This document shows, one piece after another, positions 8,827 to 17,340 of a stretch of DNA of 64,000 nucleotides. A model generated the notes under the pieces. It saw nothing but the letters and a program-made list of their open reading frames with translations, had not been told where the DNA came from and did not search any database. The position numbers were made by a program, and so were the translations under genes. Source of the DNA: Yoonia sediminilitoris (GTDB lineage Bacteria; Pseudomonadota; Alphaproteobacteria; Rhodobacterales; Rhodobacteraceae); NCBI RefSeq assembly GCF_003058085.1, contig NZ_QBUD01000014.1, positions 1 to 64,000 of the forward strand, given 5' to 3'. Position 1 is the first letter of the stretch. Every line of letters begins with the position of its first letter.

Positions 8827-9435
8827 TTAATTGACAGGGTCCAAGCTGTCGAAAGCAGCAGTAAACCCGGTCAGAGACATGACGAGCCTTACTTCGTCCT
8901 CAGGGGCTGCGGCCGGTACGACACGCACATTTCCTTCGTTGCCGCGTTTAAACTGGCCCACTTCGTCGGGAGTAAAGCCGATTTTTGCGATACAGCCACC
9001 TGCATTGCAGAAATCAAAAGGATAGCGGCGTTCGTTCGCCCCATCGACCGAGACGGTCACACCTTGCCCCAAGAGTGTTTCAAGTGGCACGACGACTGTT
9101 GCACCGCCAAGAACCCGCCGGCCTTCTGGAAGCCGGAAGATATTGACCTCTGCGACCTGGTTACCATCGCCATCCTTCAGAAGTTGATAGATGCTGCAAG
9201 GGTCCGGGCGGCCTTCCGGCGCTTTGACACAGCGGATTTGCCAATCACCTTCTTCCGTTTTGACGAAGGTTTGGCCAACCTTGGGGCCAACAGGCTCGCC
9301 CAGGTTCAGGTTGAGGGTCTCGTCCTCGCCGGATTCTTCTGCTGTCTCGGCGTCGGTTTGGGCTTCCTGAGCGTGACCTGTACTCGCCTGCGCTAGGAGT
9401 GCCGCCAAAAAAAGTGATGTCAGTGTGGTGCGCAT
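8827..9435 (-). CDS. Invasion-associated locus B (IalB) family secreted protein
   Basis: The protein has 202 residues with a signal peptide (LTSLFLAALLAQASTGHAQ). An acidic, low-complexity stretch (AQTDAETAEESGEDETLNL) precedes the IalB domain, seen in GDWQIRCVK and PCSIYQLL. The pairs of cysteines (RCVK/PCSIY and DFCNAGGC) probably form disulfides in the periplasm. Family members were named from Bartonella, but they are common in free-living alphaproteobacteria, where their role is unclear. The gene is read toward the ketoacyl synthase, 42 bases away. An AGAGGACA ribosome-binding site precedes the start. Confidence 0.85.
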   Translation of the reverse strand: MRTTLTSLFLAALLAQASTGHAQEAQTDAETAEESGEDETLNLNLGEPVGPKVGQTFVKTEEGDWQIRCVKAPEGRPDPCSIYQLLKDGDGNQVAEVNIFRLPEGRRVLGGATVVVPLETLLGQGVTVSVDGANERRYPFDFCNAGGCIAKIGFTPDEVGQFKRGNEGNVRVVPAAAPEDEVRLVMSLTGFTAAFDSLDPVN

Positions 9436-9540
9436 ATGCTCTGTCCTCTAGGTTTCTTGATGTTGCTTTAGCATGGGGCCTTTGGGCTGTCAGGGGCAAA
9501 ACTTTGTGAACAAAGCGCCGCAAAACAAGGTCCTGAATAG

Positions 9541-9601
9541 AAAAAGGGCCCCAAAAGGACCCTTCTTCGCTTTTCTCCCTGCCGGACTTTGCCGACTATT
9601 T
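9541..9601 (-). ncRNA. Candidate small RNA with its own promoter and terminator
   Basis: On the minus strand TTGACT (9636-9631) and TAGCTT (9613-9608) are spaced by 17 bases, a good sigma-70 promoter. About 40 bases below the expected start (near 9601) lies a terminator: GGGTCC, a five-base loop, GGGCCC and five Ts (9562-9541). The transcript would be roughly 60 nt, purine-rich before the hairpin (GGGAGAAAAGCGAAGAAGGG). No open reading frame of note lies in it. It sits in a 400-base gene-free stretch and a separate minus-strand terminator (9713-9688) shields it from upstream transcription. I do not recognise it as a named RNA family. Confidence 0.45.
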
Positions 9602-9687
9602 GGCCGAAAGCTACGCAAAGCGATTGTTGCAGTCAACAGGAATTTGGGGAAAATATTTGGCCCGAAGTGGATGCCAAAATCGGCCGC

Positions 9688-9713
9688 AAAAAAGCCGTGC
9701 CCGAAGGCACGGC
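9688..9713 (-). terminator. Rho-independent terminator (UUCG tetraloop), minus strand
   Basis: On the minus strand a perfect 8-bp stem GCCGTGCC/GGCACGGC closes a TTCG loop and is followed directly by six Ts. No annotated minus-strand gene lies upstream of it before the divergent gene at 9839, so it ends either an unrecognised short transcript or antisense leakage. Confidence 0.8.
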
Positions 9714-9733
9714 AAGTCTAACAGGGAGGAAAT

Positions 9734-9778
9734 ATGTCGCACAGGTCGCCAGACCAGCACCGACATGATTTACCCTAG
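9734..9778 (+). CDS. Possible 14-codon leader ORF with a strong ribosome-binding site
   Basis: AGGGAGGAAAT is followed at ideal distance by ATG at 9734 and a frame of 14 codons, MSHRSPDQHRHDLP, ending in TAG. On the plus strand the hairpin at 9694-9713 lies just upstream of this site, and the HerA-like gene starts 60 bases after it. It could be a leader peptide for that gene or a chance ORF. Only the strong Shine-Dalgarno sequence argues for it. Confidence 0.3.
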   Translation: MSHRSPDQHRHDLP

Positions 9779-9838
9779 CGCCAAATAGTTAAGAATGTAT
9801 GTTTATCCGAAATATATCTTGACGAAGGGGCGTTTTTG

Positions 9839-11362
9839 ATGAGCGAGAGCATTTTCATAGGTGGGGGCGGGGATGCTTATGGCGATGCGCAAATGCTCTT
9901 GTTGGACAAATCGAACCGCCACGGGCTGATTGCCGGGGCGACCGGCACAGGCAAGACAGTGACTCTGCAAATCATGGCCGAAGGTTTTTCCGCGGCTGGC
10001 GTTCCGGTTTTCCTGTCGGACGTCAAAGGGGACTTGTCCGGCCTTGCCGTATCCGGTTCGGCAGACTTCAAACTACATGAACCATTTATGAAGCGTGCCG
10101 CAACAATCGGCCTTGACCTGCAATATGACAAATTTCCGGTAACATTCTGGGACCTGTTTGGTGAGCGGGGCCACCCGATCCGCGCCACAGTGGCGGAGAT
10201 GGGCCCGCTTTTGCTGGCGCGCCTGATGGAACTGACTGACGTGCAAGAAGGTGTGTTGAACGTCGCGTTTCGGGTCGCAGATGAAGAGGGTTTGCCGCTG
10301 CTGGACCTCAAGGATCTGCAATCCTTGCTGGTCTGGGTGGGACAGAATGCCAAAGATCTTTCTTTGCGCTATGGCAATGTCGCGTCCTCGTCCGTGGGCG
10401 CTATTCAGCGACAACTGCTTGTGTTGGAGAATCAAGGCGGCACATCACTGTTCGGCGAACCCGCGCTTGATCTGGCCGACATGATGCGAACAAAAGATGG
10501 TCGCGGGGAGATCAACATTCTGGCCGCGGATCAGCTCATGGGCAGTCCGCGTCTTTATGCGACCTTCCTGTTGTGGCTCTTGTCCGAACTGTTCGAGGAG
10601 CTGCCCGAAGTGGGTAATCCGGACAAGCCCAAGCTTGTGTTCTTTTTTGACGAGGCGCACCTGCTGTTTGACGATGCCCCAAAGGCGTTGGTCGACAAGG
10701 TTGAACAGGTGGCGCGGCTGATCCGGTCCAAGGGGGTTGGTGTCTACTTTGTGACACAGAACCCCGGTGACATCCCCGAGGATGTATTGGGCCAGCTTGG
10801 TAATCGTGTCCAACATGCCTTGCGCGCCTTTACGGCGAAAGACCGCAAAGAGTTGAAAACAGCTGCCGAAACCTATCGGGACAACCCTGCCTTTGACACC
10901 GCCGCTGCCATACAGGAAGTCGGGACAGGCGAGGCAGTGACATCATTCCTTGACCGCAAGGGCATTCCGCAGATCGTGGAACGTACGTTGATCCGTCCGC
11001 CTTCGTCCCAATTGGGTCCAATTTCTGCATCAGAGCGAAAAGCGATCATGCAAGCGTCTGATATGGCGGGAAAATATGACGATAGATTGGACCGGGCAAG
11101 TGCGTTCGAGATGCTCGGCAAGCGCGCCGCGCAAGCGGCCGAAGCAGCCGAGAAAGCCGATGCGGCCGAGGAGGCATTGGAGGAAAAGGAGCGCGAATTC
11201 AGAGCGGCCCGCCGCTACAAGAGCGAGGGCCGTAGCCGGTCACCATCATCCAGCCGAAGTTTTGGCGGCGAACTTGCGTCGGTTGTGGCCAAGGAATTGA
11301 CCGGCACAACAGGTCGCCGCTTGGTGCGTGGCATTCTTGGCAGTCTTTTCAAAGGACGTTGA
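9839..11362 (+). CDS. HerA-like/DUF853 ATPase (YjgR family)
   Basis: The protein has 507 residues from [10 protein letters not shown]. The P-loop is GATGTGKT near residue 33 and the Walker B is [12 protein letters not shown]. Phrases such as [12 protein letters not shown] and [20 protein letters not shown] are typical of the DUF853 branch of HerA/FtsK-like ATPases. After residue about 400 the chain turns to an Ala/Glu-rich coiled coil ([20 protein letters not shown]), then a basic serine-rich linker. Close homologues are widespread and mostly uncharacterised; a DNA-translocating motor is the family expectation, not shown here. A 13-bp hairpin follows the stop. Confidence 0.85.
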   Translation: MSESIFIGGGGDAYGDAQMLLLDKSNRHGLIAGATGTGKTVTLQIMAEGFSAAGVPVFLSDVKGDLSGLAVSGSADFKLHEPFMKRAATIGLDLQYDKFPVTFWDLFGERGHPIRATVAEMGPLLLARLMELTDVQEGVLNVAFRVADEEGLPLLDLKDLQSLLVWVGQNAKDLSLRYGNVASSSVGAIQRQLLVLENQGGTSLFGEPALDLADMMRTKDGRGEINILAADQLMGSPRLYATFLLWLLSELFEELPEVGNPDKPKLVFFFDEAHLLFDDAPKALVDKVEQVARLIRSKGVGVYFVTQNPGDIPEDVLGQLGNRVQHALRAFTAKDRKELKTAAETYRDNPAFDTAAAIQEVGTGEAVTSFLDRKGIPQIVERTLIRPPSSQLGPISASERKAIMQASDMAGKYDDRLDRASAFEMLGKRAAQAAEAAEKADAAEEALEEKEREFRAARRYKSEGRSRSPSSSRSFGGELASVVAKELTGTTGRRLVRGILGSLFKGR

Positions 11363-11392
11363 TTCTGCTGTTGGCAGAGGCCAACAGCAGAA
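11363..11392. terminator. 13-bp perfect hairpin between convergent genes
   Basis: TTCTGCTGTTGGC and GCCAACAGCAGAA pair perfectly around an AGAG loop. It lies in the 44 bases between the convergent ends of the HerA-like gene and the gamma-glutamyltransferase gene. There is no long T-run on either side, so it is a probable bidirectional terminator or mRNA 3'-end stabiliser. Confidence 0.6.
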
Positions 11393-11406
11393 CGGTGGCC
11401 CTGTGC

Positions 11407-13212
11407 CTATTCACCTAGCGCGATACCTTCGCGCCGCGGATCAGCGCCACCTTGCAACTGCTCACCGATAGCGATGGCATGTAGGCCGGAATTGAGCCCC
11501 CGGACCGAAACTTCATATCCCAACGCGATGAGCGGCTCTTCAAGCGATACAAGCGCGGTGCCTTCTTCGATATCAAAGGTGCCAAACCGGTTTACAAGAT
11601 GTGGCATTGATACGGCCTGCTGCACGTCCATCCCCCAGTCGATATGGGCGATGATCGCCTGCGCAACGTAGCCAATGATACGGCTGCCGCCGGGACTGCC
11701 GATCACCAGGCTGGGCTGGCCGTCTTGCATGACGATCGTTGGCGCCATGGAAGACCGTGGCCGCTTGCCCGGTTCAATCCGGTTTGCGATTGGCGCGCCA
11801 TTGTTGTGAGTTGCAAACGAGAAATCCGTCAATTCGTTGTTCAGCAGGAAGCCACGAACGAAAAGCCGCGATCCAAAACCGTTTTCAATCGTCGTCGTCA
11901 TTGACAGGGCGTTGCCGTAGCTGTCCACGATTGAAATGTGGGAGGTCGAAGGGAATTCGATGCTGACATCATCGCCCCAGATTTGCGCATGGTCCCACTC
12001 CGGGCTGCCCGGCGCGACGTCTGGCAGGGCGACACGTCCATCGGTGCGGTCGCCTTCGATCAATTCAGCGCGTGCGGCAAGATATGCAGGGTCAACGAGC
12101 CCTTTTGTCGGCATCGGCACATAGTCGCTGTCTGCCATGTAGCGCCCTCGGTCCGCAAATGCGAGCCGCGAAGCATCGCCAATCAATCGCCATGTGTGCG
12201 GATCATTGGGGTCAGAAAGATCAAAACTGTTCACGATGCCCAGAATTTGACCCACAGTCAGCGCACCAGAGGAGGGCGGACCCATCCCGCAGACTTCAAA
12301 CGTGCGGTATGGCACGCAAACAGGGTCGCGCGCGACGACATCATAAAGCGCCATATCAATGGTCGACAATAGGCCGGGATTGCCCTCTGCATTGCGGACC
12401 GTCGCCACGATATCTTCGGCGATTGCACCGGTATAGAACGCATCTGTGCCATATGATGCGATTTGGCGTAACGTGTCCGCATAGGCTGGATTGTCGCGCA
12501 AATCGCCTGCAGCCAACGGGGTTCCACCCGGAAAGAAATAGTCGGCAGTGGCCGGAAAGCGCTGCAAGCGTTCCGCGTCACGAGCAATAGACTCGGCCAT
12601 GCGGGGTGAGACGGCAAATCCAGTTTCGGCCAGACGAATGGCAGGCGCGAGCAGCGACGCCCAATTGGACATCCCCCACCTGCGGTGTGCGTCCTCCATC
12701 AGTTTCGGGGTGCCCGGTGTGCCCACCGAGAGCCCACCGACAACTGCGTCGAAGAAACCAAGCCGTTCGCCGTTCTCGTCCTGAAAGACTGTTGGTGTTG
12801 CTGCAAGTGGTGCCGTTTCGCGGCCGTCCAGCGTTGTGATTGTGCCTGATGCAGCATCAAACCAGACAAGAAACGCCCCGCCGCCAAGGCCTGATGACTG
12901 CGGTTCGACCAATCCCAGAACTGACTGTACTGTGACCATCGCATCTGCTGCGGTGCCGCCCTCTGCCAGAATGGTGGCACCTGCCTCGACTGCGAGTGGG
13001 TTGGCCGCGGCAATCATCCAGTCATTTGCCGTGACGGGCGAACCTGCATCCTTTGCTGCAATTGCTGCTTGGGCCGCGACGGACAGGTTTTCAAAGGCTC
13101 CGTTCGCAGTTTCGTCTTCAGGTGCAATCGCGTCTGCAACCTGTTGACCGATAGCAGGTGACGTCAGTAACAGGCACAGGACGCAGCCCGTAAAAAGATT
13201 TTGCAGTGACAT
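11407..13212 (-). CDS. ggt: Gamma-glutamyltransferase
   Basis: The protein has 601 residues from the ATG at 13212, which follows GAGGGGG at proper distance; a start at 13236 would be poorly placed. The signal peptide is LFTGCVLCLLLTSPAIG. The pro-enzyme is split by itself at the threonine in FPSTSHISIVDSYGNALSMT, which becomes the catalytic N-terminus of the small subunit. SSGLGGGAFLVWFD and ETAPLAAT are typical large-subunit motifs; GSPGGSRIIGYVAQ lies in the small subunit. The enzyme hydrolyses glutathione and other gamma-glutamyl compounds in the periplasm. It stands alone and is not obviously linked to its neighbours. Confidence 0.93.
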   Translation of the reverse strand: MSLQNLFTGCVLCLLLTSPAIGQQVADAIAPEDETANGAFENLSVAAQAAIAAKDAGSPVTANDWMIAAANPLAVEAGATILAEGGTAADAMVTVQSVLGLVEPQSSGLGGGAFLVWFDAASGTITTLDGRETAPLAATPTVFQDENGERLGFFDAVVGGLSVGTPGTPKLMEDAHRRWGMSNWASLLAPAIRLAETGFAVSPRMAESIARDAERLQRFPATADYFFPGGTPLAAGDLRDNPAYADTLRQIASYGTDAFYTGAIAEDIVATVRNAEGNPGLLSTIDMALYDVVARDPVCVPYRTFEVCGMGPPSSGALTVGQILGIVNSFDLSDPNDPHTWRLIGDASRLAFADRGRYMADSDYVPMPTKGLVDPAYLAARAELIEGDRTDGRVALPDVAPGSPEWDHAQIWGDDVSIEFPSTSHISIVDSYGNALSMTTTIENGFGSRLFVRGFLLNNELTDFSFATHNNGAPIANRIEPGKRPRSSMAPTIVMQDGQPSLVIGSPGGSRIIGYVAQAIIAHIDWGMDVQQAVSMPHLVNRFGTFDIEEGTALVSLEEPLIALGYEVSVRGLNSGLHAIAIGEQLQGGADPRREGIALGE

Positions 13213-13336
13213 GATGACCCCCTCAAGTATTTGCAATCACAGGGTGAAGAAACACCCTGTAATTGCAAGCTTCAAAACGGTGTAAGGGACGATTTTTCTC
13301 GAAAAATCGTGTGTCAAAAATCTTCTAGAAGATTTT

Positions 13337-13573
13337 TCAGCAGATCATCGCGATCGGTGCGTTGTTGCAGATCACAATGAAATCCTGACCGTTGGCAAAC
13401 AGATGAAAGCCCCGGCGCCGCACTTCAAGCTCAAATCGTTCGCGGCCAACCTCACGGTCAACGTCCTTGATCTTGCGTCTGATGACACCCCCGTTTGCAG
13501 CACTCTTGGCATTGAAGATTTGGTTCAGCCAATCCTGACCAACGGGCTTGTTTCGGGTGATTTCATATTCCAT
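13337..13573 (-). CDS. Small conserved-looking protein, function unknown
   Basis: The protein has 78 residues (MEYEITRNKPVGQDWLNQIF to NNAPIAMIC). It looks like a compact alpha/beta domain: VIRRKIKDVDREVGRERFEL is charged and helical, and GFHLFANGQDFIVICN is beta-like. No membrane segment or signal is present. It starts 35 bases below the methyl-THF:corrinoid methyltransferase gene on the same strand and would be the last gene of that operon. It may be an accessory to that pathway. I do not recognise a family with confidence. Confidence 0.6.
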   Translation of the reverse strand: MEYEITRNKPVGQDWLNQIFNAKSAANGGVIRRKIKDVDREVGRERFELEVRRRGFHLFANGQDFIVICNNAPIAMIC

Positions 13574-13608
13574 GCAGGGAAAATGCAGAGAACTTTCCTA
13601 AAATCCGA

Positions 13609-14676
13609 TTAACCGCGCCGTCGCCGACCGGTTCTTGCGCGACCTTCGCCTTGTTTTACGGGCGCCCGGTAATGTTTGATCCATTCGCTGCCGGAAGGAT
13701 CATTATCGGTGAGAAAATTCGCTGCACGGATGGCTTCCATTTCTTTGCCAGCGCGTGGTTTGGTTGAACCCATGCCGAAGAGGGTAACGAACGTCTCATC
13801 GTCGATGTCGGCGGGCAGGATTATCCCGGCTGCTTCAATTTCGGCTTTCTTTTCGGCTATCTTTTTGGGGCCAATCGGCAGTTCCACGGGGTTCATGATG
13901 GCGGATGTCATGCCCGCGCCAATGGCCATTGTCAGGAACGCGTTGTTGATCCCGTGCCGGTTTGGCAAGGCGAAGCTAATGTTGGATGCGCCGCAGGTTG
14001 TGTTGACGCCAAGTTCCTCTCTCAGCCGGCGCACAAGGCTGAAGACTTGTAGCCCCGCGGTGCCCATGGCCCCGACAGGCATCACAAGTGGATCGACAAC
14101 AATGTCATGCGCGGGAATCCCGAAATCTGCGGCCCGTTCCACAATTTTCTTTGCAACGGCAAAGCGCACATCCGGATCTTCGGAAATCCCTGTGTCATCA
14201 TTGGAAATGGCGACCACAGGTACGTTGTATTTTTTGACGAGTGGCAGAACCAGCTCAAGCCGCTCTTCCTCACCGGTCACGGAATTCAGCAGGGGCCGGC
14301 CTTCGGCTGTCGCAAGGCCGTTTTCCAGCGCACCCGGAACAGAGCTATCGATACACAGCGGCGTATCGACGACTGCCTGAACCTTTTCAATAAGCGCCTT
14401 CATCAGGGCGGGTTCGACAAAGTTGTTGTCGGCGTAGCGCGGGTCTTCGGCCATTTTGTTGGAGAATACAGCGCCAGAGTTCACATCCAGAATGTTGGCA
14501 CCCGCCACGGTCTGCGCGATTGCGTCGGCTTCGACCCGGCTGAAATCATCGCGTTCCAGCTCGGCGGCCAGGATCTTGCGCCCTGTCGGGTTGATCCGCT
14601 CTCCGATCACGCAAAAAGGTTCATCAAAGCCTATGACAGCCGTTTTTGTTTTGGATTCGACAATCGTGCGGGTCAT
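13609..14676 (-). CDS. Methyltetrahydrofolate:corrinoid methyltransferase, pterin part of split methionine synthase
   Basis: The protein has 355 residues with a single pterin-binding TIM-barrel domain. FCVIGERINPTGRKILA starts the barrel; NILDVNSGAVF, PLCIDSS, PVVAISNDDTG and TTCGASNISFALPNRHG are the conserved strands that bind methyl-THF in MeTr and in the second domain of MetH. No cobalamin or homocysteine domain is attached. The tail is strongly basic (GEGRARTGRRRRG). The methyl group would pass to the corrinoid protein encoded at 47411, and then to homocysteine on the protein encoded at 49332. The gene follows a MetF-like reductase, nine bases downstream, that would supply methyl-THF. 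A role in methylamine or betaine demethylation is the alternative. Confidence 0.85.
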   Translation of the reverse strand: MTRTIVESKTKTAVIGFDEPFCVIGERINPTGRKILAAELERDDFSRVEADAIAQTVAGANILDVNSGAVFSNKMAEDPRYADNNFVEPALMKALIEKVQAVVDTPLCIDSSVPGALENGLATAEGRPLLNSVTGEEERLELVLPLVKKYNVPVVAISNDDTGISEDPDVRFAVAKKIVERAADFGIPAHDIVVDPLVMPVGAMGTAGLQVFSLVRRLREELGVNTTCGASNISFALPNRHGINNAFLTMAIGAGMTSAIMNPVELPIGPKKIAEKKAEIEAAGIILPADIDDETFVTLFGMGSTKPRAGKEMEAIRAANFLTDNDPSGSEWIKHYRAPVKQGEGRARTGRRRRG

Positions 14677-14685
14677 GGGTGGTCC

Positions 14686-15609
14686 TTAAGTCTGAGATGC
14701 GGGGATTGCAGCATTGCCGCCATTGGCGATCGCCCAATTGGCGTTTGTCTTGATGCCGCCAAGCGGAAAGAAATGCACGTTGGTGACATTGAAATCGGGA
14801 TTGTTCGCCTTGTGGATGGCAAGTGCGGTCAGCACGTCGGTCGGTTCATAAGGCAGCAACAGCTTGGTGACGTCCATCGCGCGCTTTTGCAGCACCTTCA
14901 GGGATGGGCCCACGCCGCAGGCAATGGCAAATTTGATCAAGGTTTGCAGTTTCGCAGGGCCAGCGATGCCGATGTGGATAGGCAGCCTAATACCCGCATC
15001 GCGCAACGCATTCGCCCAAGCGATGATAGGGTCTGCATCAAAGGCAAATTGCGTGGCCAGGGCCATTTGGGCATCCGTGGTGTCACTGAACGCCTGTTTC
15101 CAGCGCAGAGCCTCCATCACATGTGCGTCTGTGCCGTCAGGGTCGATGTCTTTGTTGCCTTCAGGGTGGCCAGCGACATGCAGGCGTTTGAAATCGCCGA
15201 AGGCACCGGTTTCCAACAGCTGCATCGAGCTGTGGAAATCCCCATGCGGCTGCGCCACACCGCCTGCCAGCAGCAGCGCCTGATCCACGTTTGCTTCGCC
15301 TTGGTAGCGTGCGATCCAGTCGGAAAGCATAGCCTTGTCCTTGATGATGCGGGCAGGGAAGTGTGGCATCACCTTGTAGCCGTCCTTGGCCAGCCGCGCA
15401 GCAGTGGCGACCATATCGTCAATCGGCGTGCCCTCGATATGGGCGACATAGACGCGGGTGCCTGCGGGCAGCAAATCGCGGAAGTCTTCGATCTTTTCCG
15501 CCGTCCGCGGCATCACTTCGATCGAATAATCCTGCAAAAAGGCCTCGACACGGGGGTCAACCACATGAGCGGCTGTTTCTTTTGATTTCAAAAAGGGCAG
15601 AAGAGACAT
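14686..15609 (-). CDS. Methylenetetrahydrofolate reductase (MetF-like)
   Basis: The protein has 307 residues from the ATG at 15609, which has GGAGG upstream; an in-frame codon at 15654 is an unlikely start. It is a TIM-barrel of the MetF family, divergent from enteric MetF. Supporting phrases are YSIEVMPRTAEKIEDF, VYVAHIEGTPIDDMV, ALLLAGGVAQPHGDF and IHIGIAGPAKLQTLI. The C-terminus VHFFPLGGIKTNANWA is typical of the branch found next to corrinoid methyltransferases. It reduces methylene-THF to methyl-THF with a flavin in the cytoplasm. The pterin methyltransferase gene follows after nine bases, so the two steps are co-expressed. Confidence 0.85.
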   Translation of the reverse strand: MSLLPFLKSKETAAHVVDPRVEAFLQDYSIEVMPRTAEKIEDFRDLLPAGTRVYVAHIEGTPIDDMVATAARLAKDGYKVMPHFPARIIKDKAMLSDWIARYQGEANVDQALLLAGGVAQPHGDFHSSMQLLETGAFGDFKRLHVAGHPEGNKDIDPDGTDAHVMEALRWKQAFSDTTDAQMALATQFAFDADPIIAWANALRDAGIRLPIHIGIAGPAKLQTLIKFAIACGVGPSLKVLQKRAMDVTKLLLPYEPTDVLTALAIHKANNPDFNVTNVHFFPLGGIKTNANWAIANGGNAAIPASQT

Positions 15610-15650
15610 AACGACCTCCGTCAGGCGTTGGGGGAAGGTGGGGGGCTTGC

Positions 15651-15947
15651 TCAAGCCCAGCCATCCTTGGCGATCAGTGTTTTGATGCGATCCGCGTCAT
15701 ATTCGCGGTCGATGCGCGCCACTTGCGACTGCGCAATCTCGGCGGGATCGCCATCCACGGAAAATGGATCAGCCTTGCGGAACCCTTCCATATAATCATC
15801 GGACTGGGCCGCGCCTGACTTCATCGCCGCGCGATCAATGGCCTGTTCAAACCGTTCGGGCAGGGGCATTTTTGTCCCCTTCCGGCCACGGCCAACGATG
15901 ACCTGTGCTGGCATATCGCGCCAATATACGATGGTGACGTCGGGCAT
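15651..15947 (-). CDS. Small protein of the Virulence_fact (PF13769-like) family
   Basis: The protein has 98 residues beginning MPDVTIVYWRDMPAQVIVGR. The phrases KMPLPERFEQAIDRAAM and FRKADPFSVDGDPAEIAQ are typical of a small family labelled virulence factor in databases, without a proven role. The start at 15947 is preferred; a frame extending to 16118 has no conserved text. It is the first gene of the metF-methyltransferase operon, and this linkage recurs in roseobacters as far as I recall, so it may serve one-carbon or corrinoid metabolism. No signal peptide or membrane segment is visible. Confidence 0.7.
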   Translation of the reverse strand: MPDVTIVYWRDMPAQVIVGRGRKGTKMPLPERFEQAIDRAAMKSGAAQSDDYMEGFRKADPFSVDGDPAEIAQSQVARIDREYDADRIKTLIAKDGWA

Positions 15948-16194
15948 GTGATTCCGTTCTCCCTGTTGGCACGGTTCTAGCAGTCTGCGGCACATGTCAG
16001 TGCCGAATTTCGACATAGCAGATGCGTTCCGCGACGGGATGCTTCTATACGCTGGACCCGGCAAGAACGAGGTGTGCAAGCCGTCATACCATTCATATAG
16101 AACATGTGGCATCTTCACGATGCGACAGGGAAGGCTTGCGCGAAAGCAATTCGCGGCCTAGCTTGGGGATAACTCGAAAATGGAGGGCGTAAAG

Positions 16195-17307
16195 ATGGCG
16201 CCCAAGCGTCCCAGCGGTGCGGGCGCGTTCCCTAAAGCGGTCGATACCCCCGCGCCAAAATCGTCCGATCCGGCGACGCTTTACGCAGCGTTGGATTTGG
16301 GCACCAATAGTTGTCGTATGCTGATTGCCCAACCCAAGGGCAGCCAGTTTCATGTGGTCGACAGTTTTTCCAAATCTGTCCAGCTTGGGCAGGGTCTGGA
16401 AAGTTCCGGGCGTCTGTCGCGTGCCTCTATGAGTCGCACGATATCAGCCATGCGGATTTGCCGGGACAAACTGCGCAGGCATGGCGTGGAACGCATGCGC
16501 CTTGTCGCCACCGAAGCGTGCCGTCGTGCGCTGAATGGCGATAATTTCATCTCTCAAGTGCGTCGCGAAACCGGGTTGGAGCTTGAGATTATCAAGCCCG
16601 AAGAAGAGGCGCGGCTTGCTGTGATCTCCTGTGCGCCGCTGGTCAGCACCAAAACCGAACAATTGCTTGTGGTCGATATTGGCGGCGGCTCGACAGAGCT
16701 GGTCTGGATTGACCTGACAAATGTCCCCCAGCGCGAGCGTCCGCGCTCAATCATGCGTCTGCACGCGGGGTTCGGCGCTGACCCCGGCCCGTTTGCGGCA
16801 GCCAAAGTCGTGGATTGGATATCTGTGCCCTTGGGCGTTGCCACCCTGCGCGACCAGTTTGCCGACGTGGAGGATGATGCGGCGCGCTTTGCCTTGATGA
16901 GTTGGTTTTTTGAAGAAAACCTCGAAGCCTTCGCCCCCTATGCGGCCGAGCAGGCCCGCGAAGGGTTCCAGATCGTCGGCACCAGCGGCACTGTCACAAC
17001 AGTGGCCGCCAGTTTTCTGGGGTTGAAGCGCTATGATCGCACCAAGGTTGACGGCTTGCGCATGACGTCCGACCAGATTGATACGGTGATCCGTGACTAC
17101 CTGTCATTGGGGCCAACGGGGCGGCGCAATGATCCGCGCATTGGCAAAGACAGGCAGGCGCTGATCATGTCCGGCTCTGCGATTTTGCAGGCGCTGATGC
17201 GGTTGTGGCCGACAGACCGGTTGTCTGTCGCAGACCGCGGCCTGCGTGAAGGACTGCTTTACGCCCAGATGTCTGCAGATGGGGTCTTGGAAGACGCGCC
17301 CTACTAG
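16195..17307 (+). CDS. Ppx/GppA-family exopolyphosphatase
   Basis: The protein has 370 residues from the ATG at 16195, which has GGAGGG upstream. The ASKHA-fold phosphate loops are AALDLGTNSCRMLIA and LLVVDIGGGSTELVWI, with VGTSGTVTTVAA later in the chain. The catalytic Glu expected between these lies in LVATEACRRA. A short Pro/Lys-rich leader precedes the domain. It would hydrolyse polyphosphate or pppGpp in the cytoplasm; the two activities cannot be told apart here. It is followed 33 bases later by rlmE, a common order in alphaproteobacteria. Confidence 0.9.
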   Translation: MAPKRPSGAGAFPKAVDTPAPKSSDPATLYAALDLGTNSCRMLIAQPKGSQFHVVDSFSKSVQLGQGLESSGRLSRASMSRTISAMRICRDKLRRHGVERMRLVATEACRRALNGDNFISQVRRETGLELEIIKPEEEARLAVISCAPLVSTKTEQLLVVDIGGGSTELVWIDLTNVPQRERPRSIMRLHAGFGADPGPFAAAKVVDWISVPLGVATLRDQFADVEDDAARFALMSWFFEENLEAFAPYAAEQAREGFQIVGTSGTVTTVAASFLGLKRYDRTKVDGLRMTSDQIDTVIRDYLSLGPTGRRNDPRIGKDRQALIMSGSAILQALMRLWPTDRLSVADRGLREGLLYAQMSADGVLEDAPY

Positions 17308-17340
17308 ACGATCAGGCCAGATTAGGCGATAGGGTCAGCT

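Noticed and set aside
14107..15585. 492-codon open frame on the plus strand across the metF and methyltransferase genes
   Set aside because: It is antisense to two well-supported genes and has low-complexity, Cys/His/Arg-rich text without any domain; such frames arise from the third-position G+C bias of the real genes.
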